Program-made: the position numbers and the translations under genes
Notes under the pieces: generated by a model
Seen by the model: the letters and a program-made list of their open reading frames with translations, nothing else
What the model was told of the DNA's origin: nothing
The model's database searches: none
DNA from: Tetraselmis striata
Lineage: Eukaryota > Chlorophyta > Chlorodendrophyceae > Chlorodendrales > Chlorodendraceae
Assembly (NCBI GenBank): GCA_006384855.1
Contig: VCJN01000895.1
Location: 1 to 64,000, forward strand
Reading direction: 5' to 3'
DNA length: 64,000 nt
Part shown: positions 1 to 8,986 of the stretch, one piece after another
How the letters are laid out: every line of letters starts with the position of its first letter
How positions within the stretch are numbered: position 1 is the stretch's first letter

Positions 1-921
1 CGGCGGCGGAACTAGAAGCGCCGGTCGATTTCTTGCGATATCTGATGACAGACCAACGCATCTTGATATTTGTCCGTATGAATCACATCTCTTGTCATGC
101 GTTAGCGTTGTCGACGTGGCAGCCCGCGGTGCGCGAACGGTAGATGATGACAAGGATTATCTGATGACGCGATGTCCGTATGATATGCCTCTAAATATCG
201 CGCGATGTCGTCATGAGGAGAATCTCCTCATCTCACAAAACGATACGGGTACGCCGGTACATGTACGAATATACAGCACCGGTTCTTCAACACATGTACG
301 ACAACCCTCGCTGCAACGGTCTTGCCTACATTCAGCGTCCGCCTGCTGCAACCGTACCGGGGTAGTGACGTCGCTACTGGTCGCTTGACATTCGGTGGCT
401 GACAGCACCAAGCTTCTCTATACATCTCCGTATTATTATAATAAATAGTACTGGATAATAGTCGCTACTAGTCGCCCTTCTTTACGACTACCTTCTACCG
501 GTAGGGGTATTTCAAATTATGATAAACGCGGAATGTAAGGATTAGCTAGCGACGCTACAGCAATATCGACGGTATCTCCCTTTAGTATCGATCGATCATG
601 GGAATGTAACATCGGAATGTACTGGTATCATCGGAATAACGCGGGATGTAGCGACAGTTCGGATTATCTCCCTTTAGTATCGTCGGAATACTTCAGTGAA
701 TACCCGCGGTTATTCTATCGGCATCGCATCGCTGCATGATGATGCGGCGGCGCCGATCAGCTACGCTTACCCGTACTGGCTGGCTTCGGTCGACGCGAAG
801 GCGCCTGCGTGCGCATGCTGTCGAGACTCAAGACTCCACGCAGCTGCACGCCCCCTCCCCCGCGCCGCCTGCAGGGACAACTCCACGGTCACACAAACAC
901 CGAGGGCGTCGACAGCGCAAG
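1..921. other. Intergenic, no gene recognised
   Basis: No convincing coding region is visible on either strand. Short open frames here lack recognisable motifs. A small imperfect local duplication is present: the string atctccctttagtatcg occurs near 573 and again near 664, each followed by related tcggaat-containing sequence. The stretch just before 922 would hold the 5' flank of the FUSC-like gene; no promoter element can be named with confidence. Confidence 0.5.
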
Positions 922-3262
922 ATGGCGTCCGATCATTTCCCCCCTCCGTCTGCTGAGAGACGAGGCAGGTCGATGCTTACCCTGGGCATCGCGCGAGAGT
1001 TCAGCGCCTACGTTCAGCCCCTGCAGGTAGCGACAGGGATCGCGATATGCACGGCGCTGGCAGGGACCTTGTACGGGCCCATCCTCGGCGTCTACGGACT
1101 CTCGGTCGCGCGCGACTGGTACTCCTCACTGCAATGGGCGGCCATCACCACGCTGCTTGTGACTCAGCCCATGTTGGGAGCAACCCTGCAGACGTGCGTC
1201 GAGCGCGCCTTTGGGACGGTGCTGGGCGGCACGGTTGGGTTCCTCATCAACTCTGCCTTCTTTCACGTGTTCAACATCTTTGTCATGACGGCGCTCAGCA
1301 GCTTTGTGTTCGTCGTGGGCTTCTCGGCGATAGGTCTACATTATGCCGCGAAGGTTGGTGCAATGACGATGCTGATCGTCAGCATGGGTGGCTTTACGCG
1401 AGGCACAGTCGCCGCCACGCTGCGGCTGGCAGTCTCGCGGACGTTGGGAATTCTCGCAGGTATTGGCGTGGGCGCTCTCGTGTCGACGCTGTTGTTCCAG
1501 CAACCCGCGTGCGACAAGACATTGAAGTCATTCAAAAACGCATTGAAACTGTTGGCAGAATTCAGCAGTGACGTAAGCCACCCCCCCCCCCCCCCCCCCC
1601 CACGTCTCGACATGCGGTTCAGCCTGATAGCCGCGGCGGCTGGCGTCGCACAGTCGCGCGCCGTTTCGAGGTCGTCTCAAGATTCGCTGACATACGCCAA
1701 GTTCGCCAGGATCGTCGATAGGCATAGGAATACCGTGGCAGAAAATGCTAACGAGAGCCCTCCCCCCCACCCTGTGAATTGGGACTGGAATGTTAACTTG
1801 CGCTGATATACTTGATATACTTGTGGCTGGCAGGCATGGGACGCTCTACCCCCCGCTTTTGATGGATCGCCGGCCCGAGAAAGCTGAGGACCCTCAAGGC
1901 GCAGGCACGGTGCCTGCCTCGTCTAAGCAGGATGCCTACCACCAGCCGCTGCCAGCTTTCCGCAGCTTTCGGGCATTTCGGCAAAAGATGCGCAAATCCG
2001 TGCCAGGCAAGGTGTACGACCCCCAGGATCCTCAGGATGTTATGAAGCGTAACATCCGCGTGGGGACGAAGGCGACCGCAGTGATGAGCTCTTTGAGGGT
2101 AGCACGCGAAGCTGCCGCAGTGGCAAAGCACGAGAAATACGTGTACTCCTCCTGGTTGGGCCTGTCGTTCTTTGTGCCGACGTGGCCCTGGCGGGCCGAT
2201 AGCCTGCCCTTTGAGGAGCTGGACCTGCTGGGGATGGCCATCCTGGATGTGGGCCGCATCATCTGGTCGCTTGACTTGACGCTAATCCAGGGCTTTGACG
2301 ACGAGACGCAGGACAGCCTGAGCAAGCGCCTGCCGCCCGGAATGCTCCCCAGTATTCGCCGCACGGCGACCGACGCCCTGCAGGGAATTCGTGACATGTC
2401 TCCCGTGCGTGCCATCCTGGAGGACAAGCAGCTCGCCGCTTGGGAGTCGGTGCTGGAGAACGTCACCTTGCTGGACAATCTGGTTGAGCTGCTGCTTGAC
2501 CTCAGCCTCTGGAACCGCCACTAAACACTGGCGGAGCTTTCGCGCCTGCAGCAAGGTGACAAGACTGAATCAGCGGCGCCTTTCGAGGACGCCGCCTCTG
2601 ATGGGCCATTCCACAGCTCTAGATCACCCAAGTCTGCGACAGGCGGGTTTGGAGGCCTTGGGGAGGAGTCATGCGCCCCGGGACGCCTGCCGATGGGAAG
2701 GATGATGTCGCGCCAGCCCACCTTGCGCTCCAACCATGCCATGATCGCGCCGGTGCTGGAGCGCAGGGAGTCGCTGGTGAACGGCGATGTTGATTCGCTG
2801 ACGGCAAGGGCCTGCACGCTGAGCCGACAGATGACGGCACAGCACCGCACGAGCCCTGTCATGAGCCCCACAGCCGCGCGGGATAGGCAGCCACCAGCAG
2901 GTGGCGCCATCCCGCCGGCAGAGAGTTCGATGGGTGAGGGGCGGCAGGAGAAGCAGCTGCTGGAGACGCTAGGGGATATGCCTTCCAGCCTGGTGCAGGA
3001 GCGGCTGTTCGCGAACAGCCCCGCTGGGTTCATACAGGAGGTGCGGTGGGTGTCGTTCGCCTACGAGCTGAAGAACTTCTCGGAGGCCGTGTCGGCGCTG
3101 GCACAGATGATGGCGGCAATTGTGGAGAAGCTGCCGGAACCTGGCAACAAGCGGGAGCGGCCGCCTGATGCCGAGAGCTCTCCCCCCAGGCAGTCGCCAC
3201 CAGTGGCAGCAACTGGGTCCGCGGAAGTACCCAATGCCGGCGCAGCGCTGTCCAAGAAGTGA
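922..3262 (+). CDS. FUSC/ALMT-like integral membrane protein, spliced, with an in-frame TAA
   Basis: The first exon (922-1572, 217 codons) encodes about six hydrophobic helices and resembles the membrane half of the FUSC/aluminium-activated malate transporter clan (an anion or aromatic-acid exporter fold). Visible hallmarks are WAAIT followed by an ERAFGTVLGG segment. The start at 922 is chosen because it sits in an AAGATGGC context just before the first helix. The exon ends SSD|GTAAGC, followed by a C-run intron. Splicing between 1573 and about 1833 is unresolved; one consistent model is a 32-nt exon 1742-1773 and a second intron 1774-1833 with a CTGAT branch-like site. From 1834 the sequence is open, helical and hydrophilic to TGA at 3260, typical of an ALMT-type cytoplasmic tail, except for TAA at 2522-2524. 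Coding character continues in the same frame on both sides of that TAA. Substrate unknown. Confidence 0.7.
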
Positions 3263-4071
3263 TATGGCATGCCACTGTGCCACTTTCCACCCTCAAGGCA
3301 CGAAAAGCGTCGCGGAGATAGCGACAGCGGGAGGCATCACATGGAGTCATGTTGAATGAAAAGTATGCAATACTTGTACCCCTGCAGAGTGGCGTGTATT
3401 TTATTTGCCGGCAAATGACAGTGCGCAGTGGCCCGGTGGCGGCTCTCTCGTGTAGCATGAACCAGTGGGCCCTGCTTCTTTCCAACATTGTTGGCTTGCA
3501 AAGCGGTCCGTGATATCTGTGTGTGTCATACCATATGCAAAGCTATACATTCATGATATTCGTTTCACCGTCCCTGAGATGTGAGTTTGTATTGGATGTG
3601 CCGCACATAACAGGCACCATTTCATAGTATAGCAGCATCAGGTAGTAGCCCGATTTCAACAACTTGTCGTTGGTTCGCTCGTGTGTGTGAACTCCGCAAT
3701 GCGGTGTTAGTCTAATAAAATAGAGCATTGTAAGGCGGTACTGGACCTGCGCAGACTGTTCGGGAAGCAACCAGTGTGGATGGTTGACGGCTGCCGTGCA
3801 GATGCACTGCCATTCAGTATATGACTATATACTGCTGCTGTTTGCGACTTATCCCCTTTGGAGGCTGGACCAATGGATGGAAATCGCAGTTAGGCCTGGG
3901 ACATGAATGCGAGGCACTGGATTGCTTGCGGAATTATTAGCACACTTTTGGTTCAGTTACATTTATATGACACTGATATCGCCACCTCAGGGCGATATCA
4001 TTCCTAGCTGGAGGTATCTATATTACTTCATTGCTTAATAGAATATACATATGTACAAAATGATTACTTCA
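3263..4071. other. Convergent intergenic / 3' UTR region
   Basis: This lies between the stop codons of two convergent genes and should hold both 3' UTRs. TGTAA, the chlorophyte-type poly(A) element, occurs near 3729 on the plus strand and as its complement TTACA near 3957, about 110 nt beyond the kinase stop. No further gene was recognised. Confidence 0.45.
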
Positions 4072-5139
4072 TCATTTATTATGTCGTATTCTTTGGGCAA
4101 GAGGATCGTGGATTAGCATATCGTCGTCAGCTGTCCTAAGTTTGCAGTCATTGAGCCACGGGTGCTGGAGAGCTTCCTCGACTGTGAGGCGTGCAGCGGG
4201 ATTGCACGTCAGCAGCCCCCGGACCAGGTCTTTTGCTTCCGGCGACACCAACTCCCATACGGGATCCCTGCCGAAGTCGAAGTCGGCAATGGCGACCTGC
4301 TCCAGGACCTGGTGCACGGAAAGTCCATCGAACGGGAAGTAACCGGACAGCATGATGAACAACGTCACTCCCATGCTCCACAAGTCGCACTCCTTGCCAT
4401 ACAGTAGCCGCTGAGAGACCGACGCGGCTGGGTCGAGGGTGCGCACCACTTCTGGCGCCACATAAGCGGGGGAGCCGCATATTTTCGCCATGAGCGGGCT
4501 CCCCGCGTCGGTCGACGTCGTCATCGAGCGGCAGGCCAGCCCAAAGTCGATGATCTTGACTGACGACAGGTCGCTCTCGTCCGCCAGCGCGATATTCTCG
4601 AGCTTCAGGTCTCGGTGGACGACGCCTTGCGAGTGCATGTAGCGCACGGCCTCGAGTAGACGCTGCGTAATGCTGCGGGCATCCTCCTCCGGCAGCGACC
4701 CGCGCTCCGCCACTGCCTTGCGCAGATCGTCCCCTTGGAGAAGCTCCGTCAGTATGTAGACGGCGTGTTCGGACTCGTGGTACTCCACCAGGCCGGCGAT
4801 GCCGGGATGTTTCAGCCCGCACAGCGCGTACACTTCGAGCAGGGCCTCATCGCGGATGGAGTTGGCGATGTTGCGCCTGTCGTTTCGAGGAAGCGCCACT
4901 TGTTTGCAGGCGTATCGGGCGCCGGTCTTTGGGTTACGTAGCAGCCGAACGGTTCCGGACGACCCCTTGCCAAGCATCGGACCAACGTCGTACTTGTCCA
5001 GAGGGGGCCGCTTGGAGTGATACTTCGCTAGCAGTTTCCGCTGCGCAGGGGTCAGAAATACGGCACTATCATCGCTGGAGGACCTGCTGCTGCTGCTTTG
5101 CTGCAGTAAGGACGACGAGGTGTCGTCGCGGCGCATCAT
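4072..5139 (-). CDS. Intronless Ser/Thr protein kinase, CAMK/SNF1-like
   Basis: A 355-codon uninterrupted frame encodes a complete protein kinase domain. In order: glycine loop GKGSSGTV (57-64), ATP-binding Lys79 in ACKQV, helix-C Glu98, catalytic loop HRDLKLEN (175-182; Asp177, Lys179, Asn182), DFG (198-200), activation segment CGSPAYVAPE (221-230), and the DLWSMGVTLFIMLSGYFPFDG stretch split here as DLWSMGV plus LSGYFPF. The wording is that of the CAMK group (calcium-dependent or SNF1-related kinases). The first ~45 residues are Ser-rich and acidic. No EF-hands or obvious autoinhibitory helix follow the domain, which ends about 20 residues before the stop. Stop is TGA. Every other host gene here has introns, so the lack of introns is notable. 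All catalytic residues are present, so the enzyme should be active. Confidence 0.93.
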   Translation of the reverse strand: MMRRDDTSSSLLQQSSSSRSSSDDSAVFLTPAQRKLLAKYHSKRPPLDKYDVGPMLGKGSSGTVRLLRNPKTGARYACKQVALPRNDRRNIANSIRDEALLEVYALCGLKHPGIAGLVEYHESEHAVYILTELLQGDDLRKAVAERGSLPEEDARSITQRLLEAVRYMHSQGVVHRDLKLENIALADESDLSSVKIIDFGLACRSMTTSTDAGSPLMAKICGSPAYVAPEVVRTLDPAASVSQRLLYGKECDLWSMGVTLFIMLSGYFPFDGLSVHQVLEQVAIADFDFGRDPVWELVSPEAKDLVRGLLTCNPAARLTVEEALQHPWLNDCKLRTADDDMLIHDPLAQRIRHNK

Positions 5140-5420
5140 TTTAGCTGGTGCTTATCCACGAAGCGGCGGGATGCAGGACACTGGCGAGTAGTCGAGTTGA
5201 GAGAAGATGCTCTCCGACGCTACCTCGCCCTTTGTTCGTCGCCAAGCGCCGTCTGTGGCAAGGTAGCAGTTATCTCATTCCAGCCTCTAGCCGCCAATCC
5301 TTATGCCGTATAATCCTTAATCCTTAATGGCGTACCAGAGCGATCGTATTTTTCATTTATTGCTATACTGCAATAAACGGTATGCTCGTAGACCGCCGTT
5401 ACATACTGTGAATACGTACC
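5140..5420. other. 5' flank of the kinase, no gene seen
   Basis: This short stretch lies upstream of the kinase start on the minus strand and before a dispersed repeat. No TATA-like or other defined promoter element can be asserted. Confidence 0.3.
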
Positions 5421-5421
5421 G

Positions 5422-5715
5422 GTGCAGTTGGCGCACGAGGTCAAGTGCTGGGGCGGCTTCGGCCGATGTCCCGGGGCGAACTTTACTTTACTTTTACGTA
5501 CCGGCGCAGGAATACCGTACATTCCTTGTCCGCTCGGTTCAGTGGCCTCGTCTCGTTTATTGCGAGAGGTCCCGGGATCGAGTCCTGGTCAATGTACTTC
5601 GGCAATATCGTCCCGGCGTGTCTTGGGTTTACCCTGTTAATGCATCAGCCCTTCGGGGTTCGATGAGGCCGCAATGGTCTAGTGCCTCGGGCAAATATGT
5701 TGTATACACATAATA
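5422..5715 (+). repeat. Composite SINE-like repeat with tRNA-like head (copy A)
   Basis: Three modules occur in order. Module 1 (about 5422-5480) carries the string cttcggccgatgtcccgggg. A tRNA-like module (about 5516-5592) has an anticodon-type hairpin TCTCG-TTTATTG-CGAGA, a T-arm-like CCGGG/CCTGG stem and a B-box-like GATCGAGTCC. Module 2 (about 5597-5700) carries cggcaatatcgtcccggcgt and a TTCGGGGTTCGATGAGG segment. The same modules recur at 36.6-37.7 kb in another order, and module 1 recurs at about 6640. Identical words at unlinked places plus internal pol III-like boxes are what a tRNA-derived SINE family would leave. Cloverleaf folding was judged by eye only. Confidence 0.5.
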
Positions 5716-5777
5716 AATGTTGTACATACACAACAGAAAGTATGGGCCCTTTACTATGGACAAAGTTGGCATGATGC

Positions 5778-6302
5778 ATGACCACCAGGGCGTCAGGGGA
5801 GGTCCCCGAGAACGAAATAGTATACTCAAGCAAGTTGACCCGGGCCCGGTCGAGTCCGCAGATCGGCCAAAACAAGGCGCCCCGGCCCCACCACCCACCC
5901 ACCTCTCCACTGACCATGGGGAATCCTATCAAGATCAACAGCAGTATGGCCGCCCGGCGTGGGCCATTTGAACCCGCTGCCCTCGGAAGAGTACGCCAAC
6001 ATAGGGCCTTGAAGTTTGATAACGTTGTTGAGTCGATCACCAGCAACAAATTCCGCATCAGGTGGGATGACAGCACAGAGTCATGCGAGACCAATGACAA
6101 CGCCATCAAGCAAGCCCGCTGCACTATGTGCCGTAGTGTGGACGACGACAATGTGGGTTCAGCGTCCTACAAGTGCACGGACTGCGACATCCTTTTTTGC
6201 GTCCCGAGCATGAGGCGTAAGGGCGTCGCATGCCGGACCCGACACCGCCACATGACCGCTTGGGAGCTCGCGGTTTACGGCGTCAACCGCCGCACGGACT
6301 AG
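5778..6302 (+). CDS. Small ORF with Cys-rich zinc-binding tail, transposase-like remnant
   Basis: The frame ends at TAG 6300-6302; alternative starts lie at 5778 and 5917. The last ~60 residues carry CxxC (CTMC), a 13-residue spacer, CxxC (CTDC), then FC and a C-H-H cluster. This spacing resembles the small C-terminal zinc domain found after DDE_Tnp_1_7 (piggyBac-type) transposases. Before it is a basic stretch with an RWDDS motif. No DDE catalytic core is visible upstream, and a SINE-like repeat lies directly on the 5' side, so this is probably the tail of a broken transposase rather than a working host gene. Assignment rests on motif spacing alone. Confidence 0.35.
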   Translation: MTTRASGEVPENEIVYSSKLTRARSSPQIGQNKAPRPHHPPTSPLTMGNPIKINSSMAARRGPFEPAALGRVRQHRALKFDNVVESITSNKFRIRWDDSTESCETNDNAIKQARCTMCRSVDDDNVGSASYKCTDCDILFCVPSMRRKGVACRTRHRHMTAWELAVYGVNRRTD

Positions 6303-6639
6303 GCCGCCACCGGGCAATCCTCCCCGTACCCAAACCCCGTATTTAAAGACCTTGCTTCCCCGGTCGGACGATAATACCGGCTGGTGGTTGCTCCTCCGCA
6401 GTGCCCTGGCCGGAACCGGTGGTGTGATGCTGGTTTTGCGAGCTACAACATCTTAGAGGGCGAGGCTTAGGTTAGGAGCGCGGCGGCCCGCGTTGTAGTA
6501 TGTATTCAAAATCGGTGAATGATGCCGACGTGACCCGTGTTGTATACTCGTGTTGTTGTATTTATGTCATACAACATATTTGCCCGAGGCACAAGGGGCT
6601 ATATATGCTGCCAGGCCTACAACTGCCTTTGGCACAAGA

Positions 6640-6695
6640 GGTGAAGTGTTGGGACGGCTTCGGCCGATGTCCCGGGGCGAACTTTACTATTACCG
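6640..6695 (+). repeat. Isolated copy of SINE module 1
   Basis: The sequence aagtgttgggacggcttcgg, followed by the ccgatgtcccgggg core, matches module 1 at 5422-5480 and 37592-37660 with a few substitutions. The tRNA-like module and module 2 are not seen beside it, so this copy is truncated or module 1 moves independently. Confidence 0.6.
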
Positions 6696-6716
6696 TACAA
6701 ACCAGGGTTGGACTGC

Positions 6717-6790
6717 ATTATCTACTGCACAGCAGCCTGCAAAAACTGCAGCCTGCAGTTAAGCTATTGCACTGCAGCATGCAGTACTAA
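6717..6790. repeat. CTGCAG/TGCAGT-rich cluster 1
   Basis: Dense palindromic CTGCAG and GCATGC words occur within about 70 bp, including cactgcagcatgcagt, which recurs exactly in a second cluster at 8156-8285. This could form several alternative hairpins. No coding explanation was found. Confidence 0.5.
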
Positions 6791-7073
6791 GTCTTCCCGG
6801 AAAGGAGCTACAGTGCAGCTACCCAAAGTGCCCCAAATCTCACTGTATAGCGTTTGGATGGCGCCCGCCAATGATAATACGGTGTATATGGCGACGGTTC
6901 CGGCGGCGGTCAGAGCGCCGCAAATAGCACCGCAATCGCCCGTACCATGTCACACGTCGCCGCATCGGGGCATAGACCAATAGACCACCCACACCAACCA
7001 AACCTATCCTCACTTCACGCTCACCCAGGCACCACTACCTATCATCCTCGTCTCGTCACTCTTCGTCAATTAT

Positions 7074-7193
7074 ATGTTGGAGGGAGACCAGTCTGCCGCG
7101 AAGCAGGGCGCAGCGGCGATGGCGGACGAGACGATGGCGGAGGACACCACCGCCGCCGCCGCGGCCAGCACTGCAACGGAGTTGTGCTCATGA
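7074..7193 (+). CDS. Short Ala/acidic-rich ORF, possibly a first exon
   Basis: ATG at 7074 opens a 39-codon frame ending TGA (7191-7193) with a biased composition (Ala-rich, with repeated MADET/MAED-like acidic segments) and GC-rich third positions, suggesting real coding. It may be complete, or it may splice from a GTGCTC within the last codons into a downstream segment starting after CCCGCAG at about 7380. No homologue recognised. The C-run and CA repeat just downstream resemble local introns. Confidence 0.3.
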   Translation: MLEGDQSAAKQGAAAMADETMAEDTTAAAAASTATELCS

Positions 7194-7217
7194 TCTAAGC
7201 CAAAACATATGTGGTAC

Positions 7218-7230
7218 CCCCCCCCCCCCC

Positions 7231-7280
<50 letters not shown>

Positions 7281-7290
7281 CACACACACA
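7218..7290. repeat. C-run followed by (CA)n microsatellite
   Basis: A run of about 14 C is followed by about 25 CA dinucleotides with one T interruption. The position between two coding-looking pieces suggests it may lie in an intron. Confidence 0.9.
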
Positions 7291-7663
7291 CACAAAAAAA
7301 ACAACACACATGCTGATTTTTACCTCCCCCTTTTACTGCTGGCTGGTGTTTGTTGACTGCCGCATGCTCCCTACCCGCAGGCCATCAAAATAAAAAAGAT
7401 CACCACAAGGTTGTGTCAAAAGTCAAAGTCAAAAAGACAATGCACGCCGATGTGTGTGCCCGCGTTGGCAAGGCAGGGCTAACGTTCATCACCCCGGTGA
7501 AAACCAGGTTCACCAGCGTATGCCCCTTTCTTCCTTTCTCTCATCTCTGAATTAGCTAGGATTGTTTTATGTGTGCCGGGCTCAAAGATTGAGTGCGAGC
7601 GTGTGGCTGCTCTCTCTTGCTGGTCTTATCACCATGCACTTAAGAAATAGAATGAACCCGGAT

Positions 7664-7933
7664 AACATGGGTGCCTGCGTCTTCGTTCAATGGAACTTGG
7701 ACTTGGGTGCCAAGGTCAGGGAGCTACTGGCGTCGTACTACGAGGAGGCTGCTTTCAACGCCGTAGTATGTGGCGGCGGATCTACTCAAGCCATGCGGAG
7801 AGGATTGGCTGGCCAACCAGGTCCTTGAGGGCGAGGGCGAGGGGGAGGCCTTCCGCATTCAATGGGAAGCGGTGGAGTCCGTGCTGGAGCAGTATGGAGC
7901 CGAGTCAGCGGATGAGGAGGCGGGGGATTAGAG
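7664..7933 (+). CDS. Fragmentary coding-like region, function unknown
   Basis: Two coding-like pieces lie in different frames. One begins with an ATG near 7666 and reads a hydrophobic-to-helical segment containing VQWNLDLGAKVRELLASYY. The other (about 7780-7931, stop TAG) is acidic and reads EDWLANQVLEGEGEGEAF then QWEAVESVLEQYG. A small intron or a frameshift would join them. I do not recognise the family. It could be the 3' part of the gene beginning at 7074. Confidence 0.25.
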
Positions 7934-8986
7934 GGGTTTTATGCCATCATGCTTTTTTTCGCGTGTTTCACTATGCATGCGTTGGAGCATCATCGTTGGT
8001 CACACACAAATGTACACACAGTAGGCGTTTCCCCCTTGTAGGCAATATAATGATATATTACATCTTCCACCACGATTGCGCCCCCTCTGCATCCGCTATG
8101 GCTGCCTCTTTGCCCATCCATGTCCCGCCCTTCCCTATATTCAGCAGTTTCAGTGCTACTGCAGTCTGCACTGCAGCATGCAGTCATGCAGCCTGTTGAC
8201 CGCAGGCAGGCTGCACTGCAATGCAACCTGCAGTCATGCAGGACTGTTGACTGCAGCATGCACTGCATCTTGCATGCAGCCGGAAGTAATGGAAAGTGGA
8301 CTGCAACCCAACCATGGTACAAACCCGAATGGTTTGCGGATAAGTAACGTTGTCGATCCTCCGCAAAGCGTGAAAAGTATTAAACAGAGGGAATCATAAA
8401 GAATATATTCCGATTACATCACGAATATTCCGATTTGAAGGTGCAAAACAGTTCATTTTTTGTCCGCGGATCGTATTAATTTTGCGGTAGGTACTCGCGA
8501 CGGAGTACTTCGTCTTTTTTATTTAATGTAAACCACATCAGTACAATGCTTTTAGCGGTGGATTGTTAGTGGTATTTTTTGGTAATTCACACTATCAGCA
8601 CAGGTTGCGACTACAGAATGTGAGGAGGAGGGTTCTGCAAATAACCTTAATATTATCTGCCCGTATTAACTCAGCATAAACTTCGGATATTGTTGCAGAA
8701 ACGGGAGAAATAATGTTTGTACACTCGATATCTTTCAGAATCCGTTAATCGCTAACGGTACTACTGGTAGATAGACGATGAAACCACTACTCCAGGGTAT
8801 ACAACTGCCGCCCGTAGTAGTATTTTGCCTTCGCCCGACTCTACCCCGCGTGACCCCACCCATCACTACGGTTAATTAATCGAGCGTTTCAAGATACTCC
8901 AGCACGCCGTGGATGAAGCTACAGGTATGCAGCTTCCGCCTTATTCCGGGGCCACTGTACTCGCGGAGACCTACGGTACCGGTGCC
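7934..8986. other. No gene recognised; contains CTGCAG-rich cluster 2
   Basis: About 8156-8285 is a second cluster of CTGCAG, TGCAGT and GCATGC words sharing cactgcagcatgcagt with cluster 1. The remainder (8300-8986) is AT-richer and shows no coding structure. The last bases form the left target-site duplication of the retroelement that follows. Confidence 0.5.

Noticed and set aside
2522-2524. Genome-wide reassignment of TAA/TAG to glutamine
   Set aside because: The docking gene ends properly with TAA, the 9-kb ORF with TAG, and other genes use TGA; standard code fits.
5516-5592. A functional tRNA gene
   Set aside because: The acceptor stem and D-arm pair poorly, and the segment recurs as part of a composite repeat; better read as a SINE head.
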